Notes under the pieces: generated by a model
What the model was told of the DNA's origin: nothing
The model's input: the letters and a program-made list of their open reading frames with translations, nothing else
Databases searched by the model: none
Part shown: piece after piece, positions 22,674 through 22,810 of the stretch
Position numbering within the stretch: position 1 is the first letter of the stretch
How the letters are laid out: each line of letters begins with the position of its first letter
Virus record (IMG/VR): IMGVR_UViG_3300023276_001691
Span: 1 to 22,810 of that record
DNA length: 22,810 bases
Direction: 5' to 3' (one strand)
Source of the DNA: a virus
Translations under genes and position numbers: made by a program

Positions 22674-22810
22674 AAGATTGGTCTGTAAAGGAGCTGGAAA
22701 GGTGGGATGATGAAATTTGTAAAATTGCAAAGGAAAAATATAACCTAGATTGGTTTCCTATCGAATATGAAATTTTAAATTATCACGAGATGATCGGGGC
22801 TATGGCTTAT
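22670..22810 (+). CDS. spoVR: SpoVR/YcgB-family protein (3' partial)
   Basis: The ATG at 22670 overlaps the preceding TGA (ATGA). The window ends after 47 codons. The visible segment (KELERWDDEICKIAKEKYNL, DWFPIEYEILNYHEMIGAMAY) matches the N-terminus of SpoVR/YcgB proteins, where a conserved I-A-x-E-x-G/N-L-D-x-(Y/F)-P is followed by x-(E/Q)-x-E-I/V and a short Met/Ala/Tyr-rich run. In bacteria SpoVR is co-encoded with DUF444 and PrkA. Only about a tenth of the usual length is seen here, so intactness and any downstream PrkA gene cannot be judged. Confidence 0.85.
   Translation, partial: MKDWSVKELERWDDEICKIAKEKYNLDWFPIEYEILNYHEMIGAMAY

Noticed and set aside
21462-22810. DUF444-SpoVR as bacterial host contamination or assembly chimera.
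   Set aside because: The ATGA overlap with a neck gene, same strand and similar A+T-rich base composition make a natural phage junction more likely, although read coverage could not be examined.
1-22810. CRISPR arrays, insertion sequences, attachment sites or an origin.
   Set aside because: No direct-repeat arrays, terminal inverted repeats, transposase or integrase motifs were seen.

Overview
This window reads as the late (virion) region of an uncultivated, A+T-rich, T4-like contractile-tailed phage, probably one of the aquatic T4 relatives distant from Escherichia phage T4. All genes lie on the + strand, are tightly packed, often overlap by 1 to 11 bases, and mostly start after GGAG/AGGA-type ribosome binding sites. 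The diagnostic set is T4-like: large terminase (gp17), portal (gp20), prohead protease (gp21), scaffold (gp22), major capsid protein (gp23) and neck/tail-terminator proteins (gp13, gp15, gp14-like). The host cannot be read from the sequence.

Layout. (1) 1-1982: most of a gp46/SbcC/Rad50-type recombination ATPase, cut by the left edge. (2) 2020-3060: three small membrane proteins (holin-like, TM plus coiled coil, signal peptide plus C-terminal TM) that look like a possible lysis or envelope cassette, followed by a zinc-ribbon protein (3057-3443). (3) 3448-4242: two unassigned phage proteins. (4) 4252-11012: packaging and prohead genes: terminase, portal, two unassigned proteins, a CPMC membrane protein, a 17-codon mini-ORF, protease, and two small probable prohead proteins. 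(5) 11098-14848: an inserted fibre block with an 860-residue beta-helix fibre, a second fibre/tip-like protein and a small accessory protein. (6) 14861-15082: a phage-encoded ribosomal protein bS21 homologue, then an unassigned virion-type protein (15121-15528). (7) 15633-18390: scaffold and major capsid protein, followed by a strong terminator. (8) 18480-21465: neck and tail-terminator genes. (9) 21462-22810: a DUF444 (YeaH/YhbH) vWA-like protein translationally coupled to the neck gene, then the start of a SpoVR (YcgB) gene coupled to it.

Working together, the terminase packages DNA through the portal into a shell made from scaffold and capsid protein, which the protease matures. Cleavage-type motifs ((I/L)-x-E) are visible in the capsid and scaffold N-termini. 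The neck proteins then close the head for tail joining.

The most notable points are: the bacterial stress-operon pair DUF444-SpoVR embedded at the end of a virion operon; the bS21 homologue between fibre and head genes; and a recurring A-A-C-T-A-(T/A/C)-T-T-A-T motif 27 to 39 bases before five start codons, one in each sizeable intergenic gap, which is a good candidate for this phage's late promoter.
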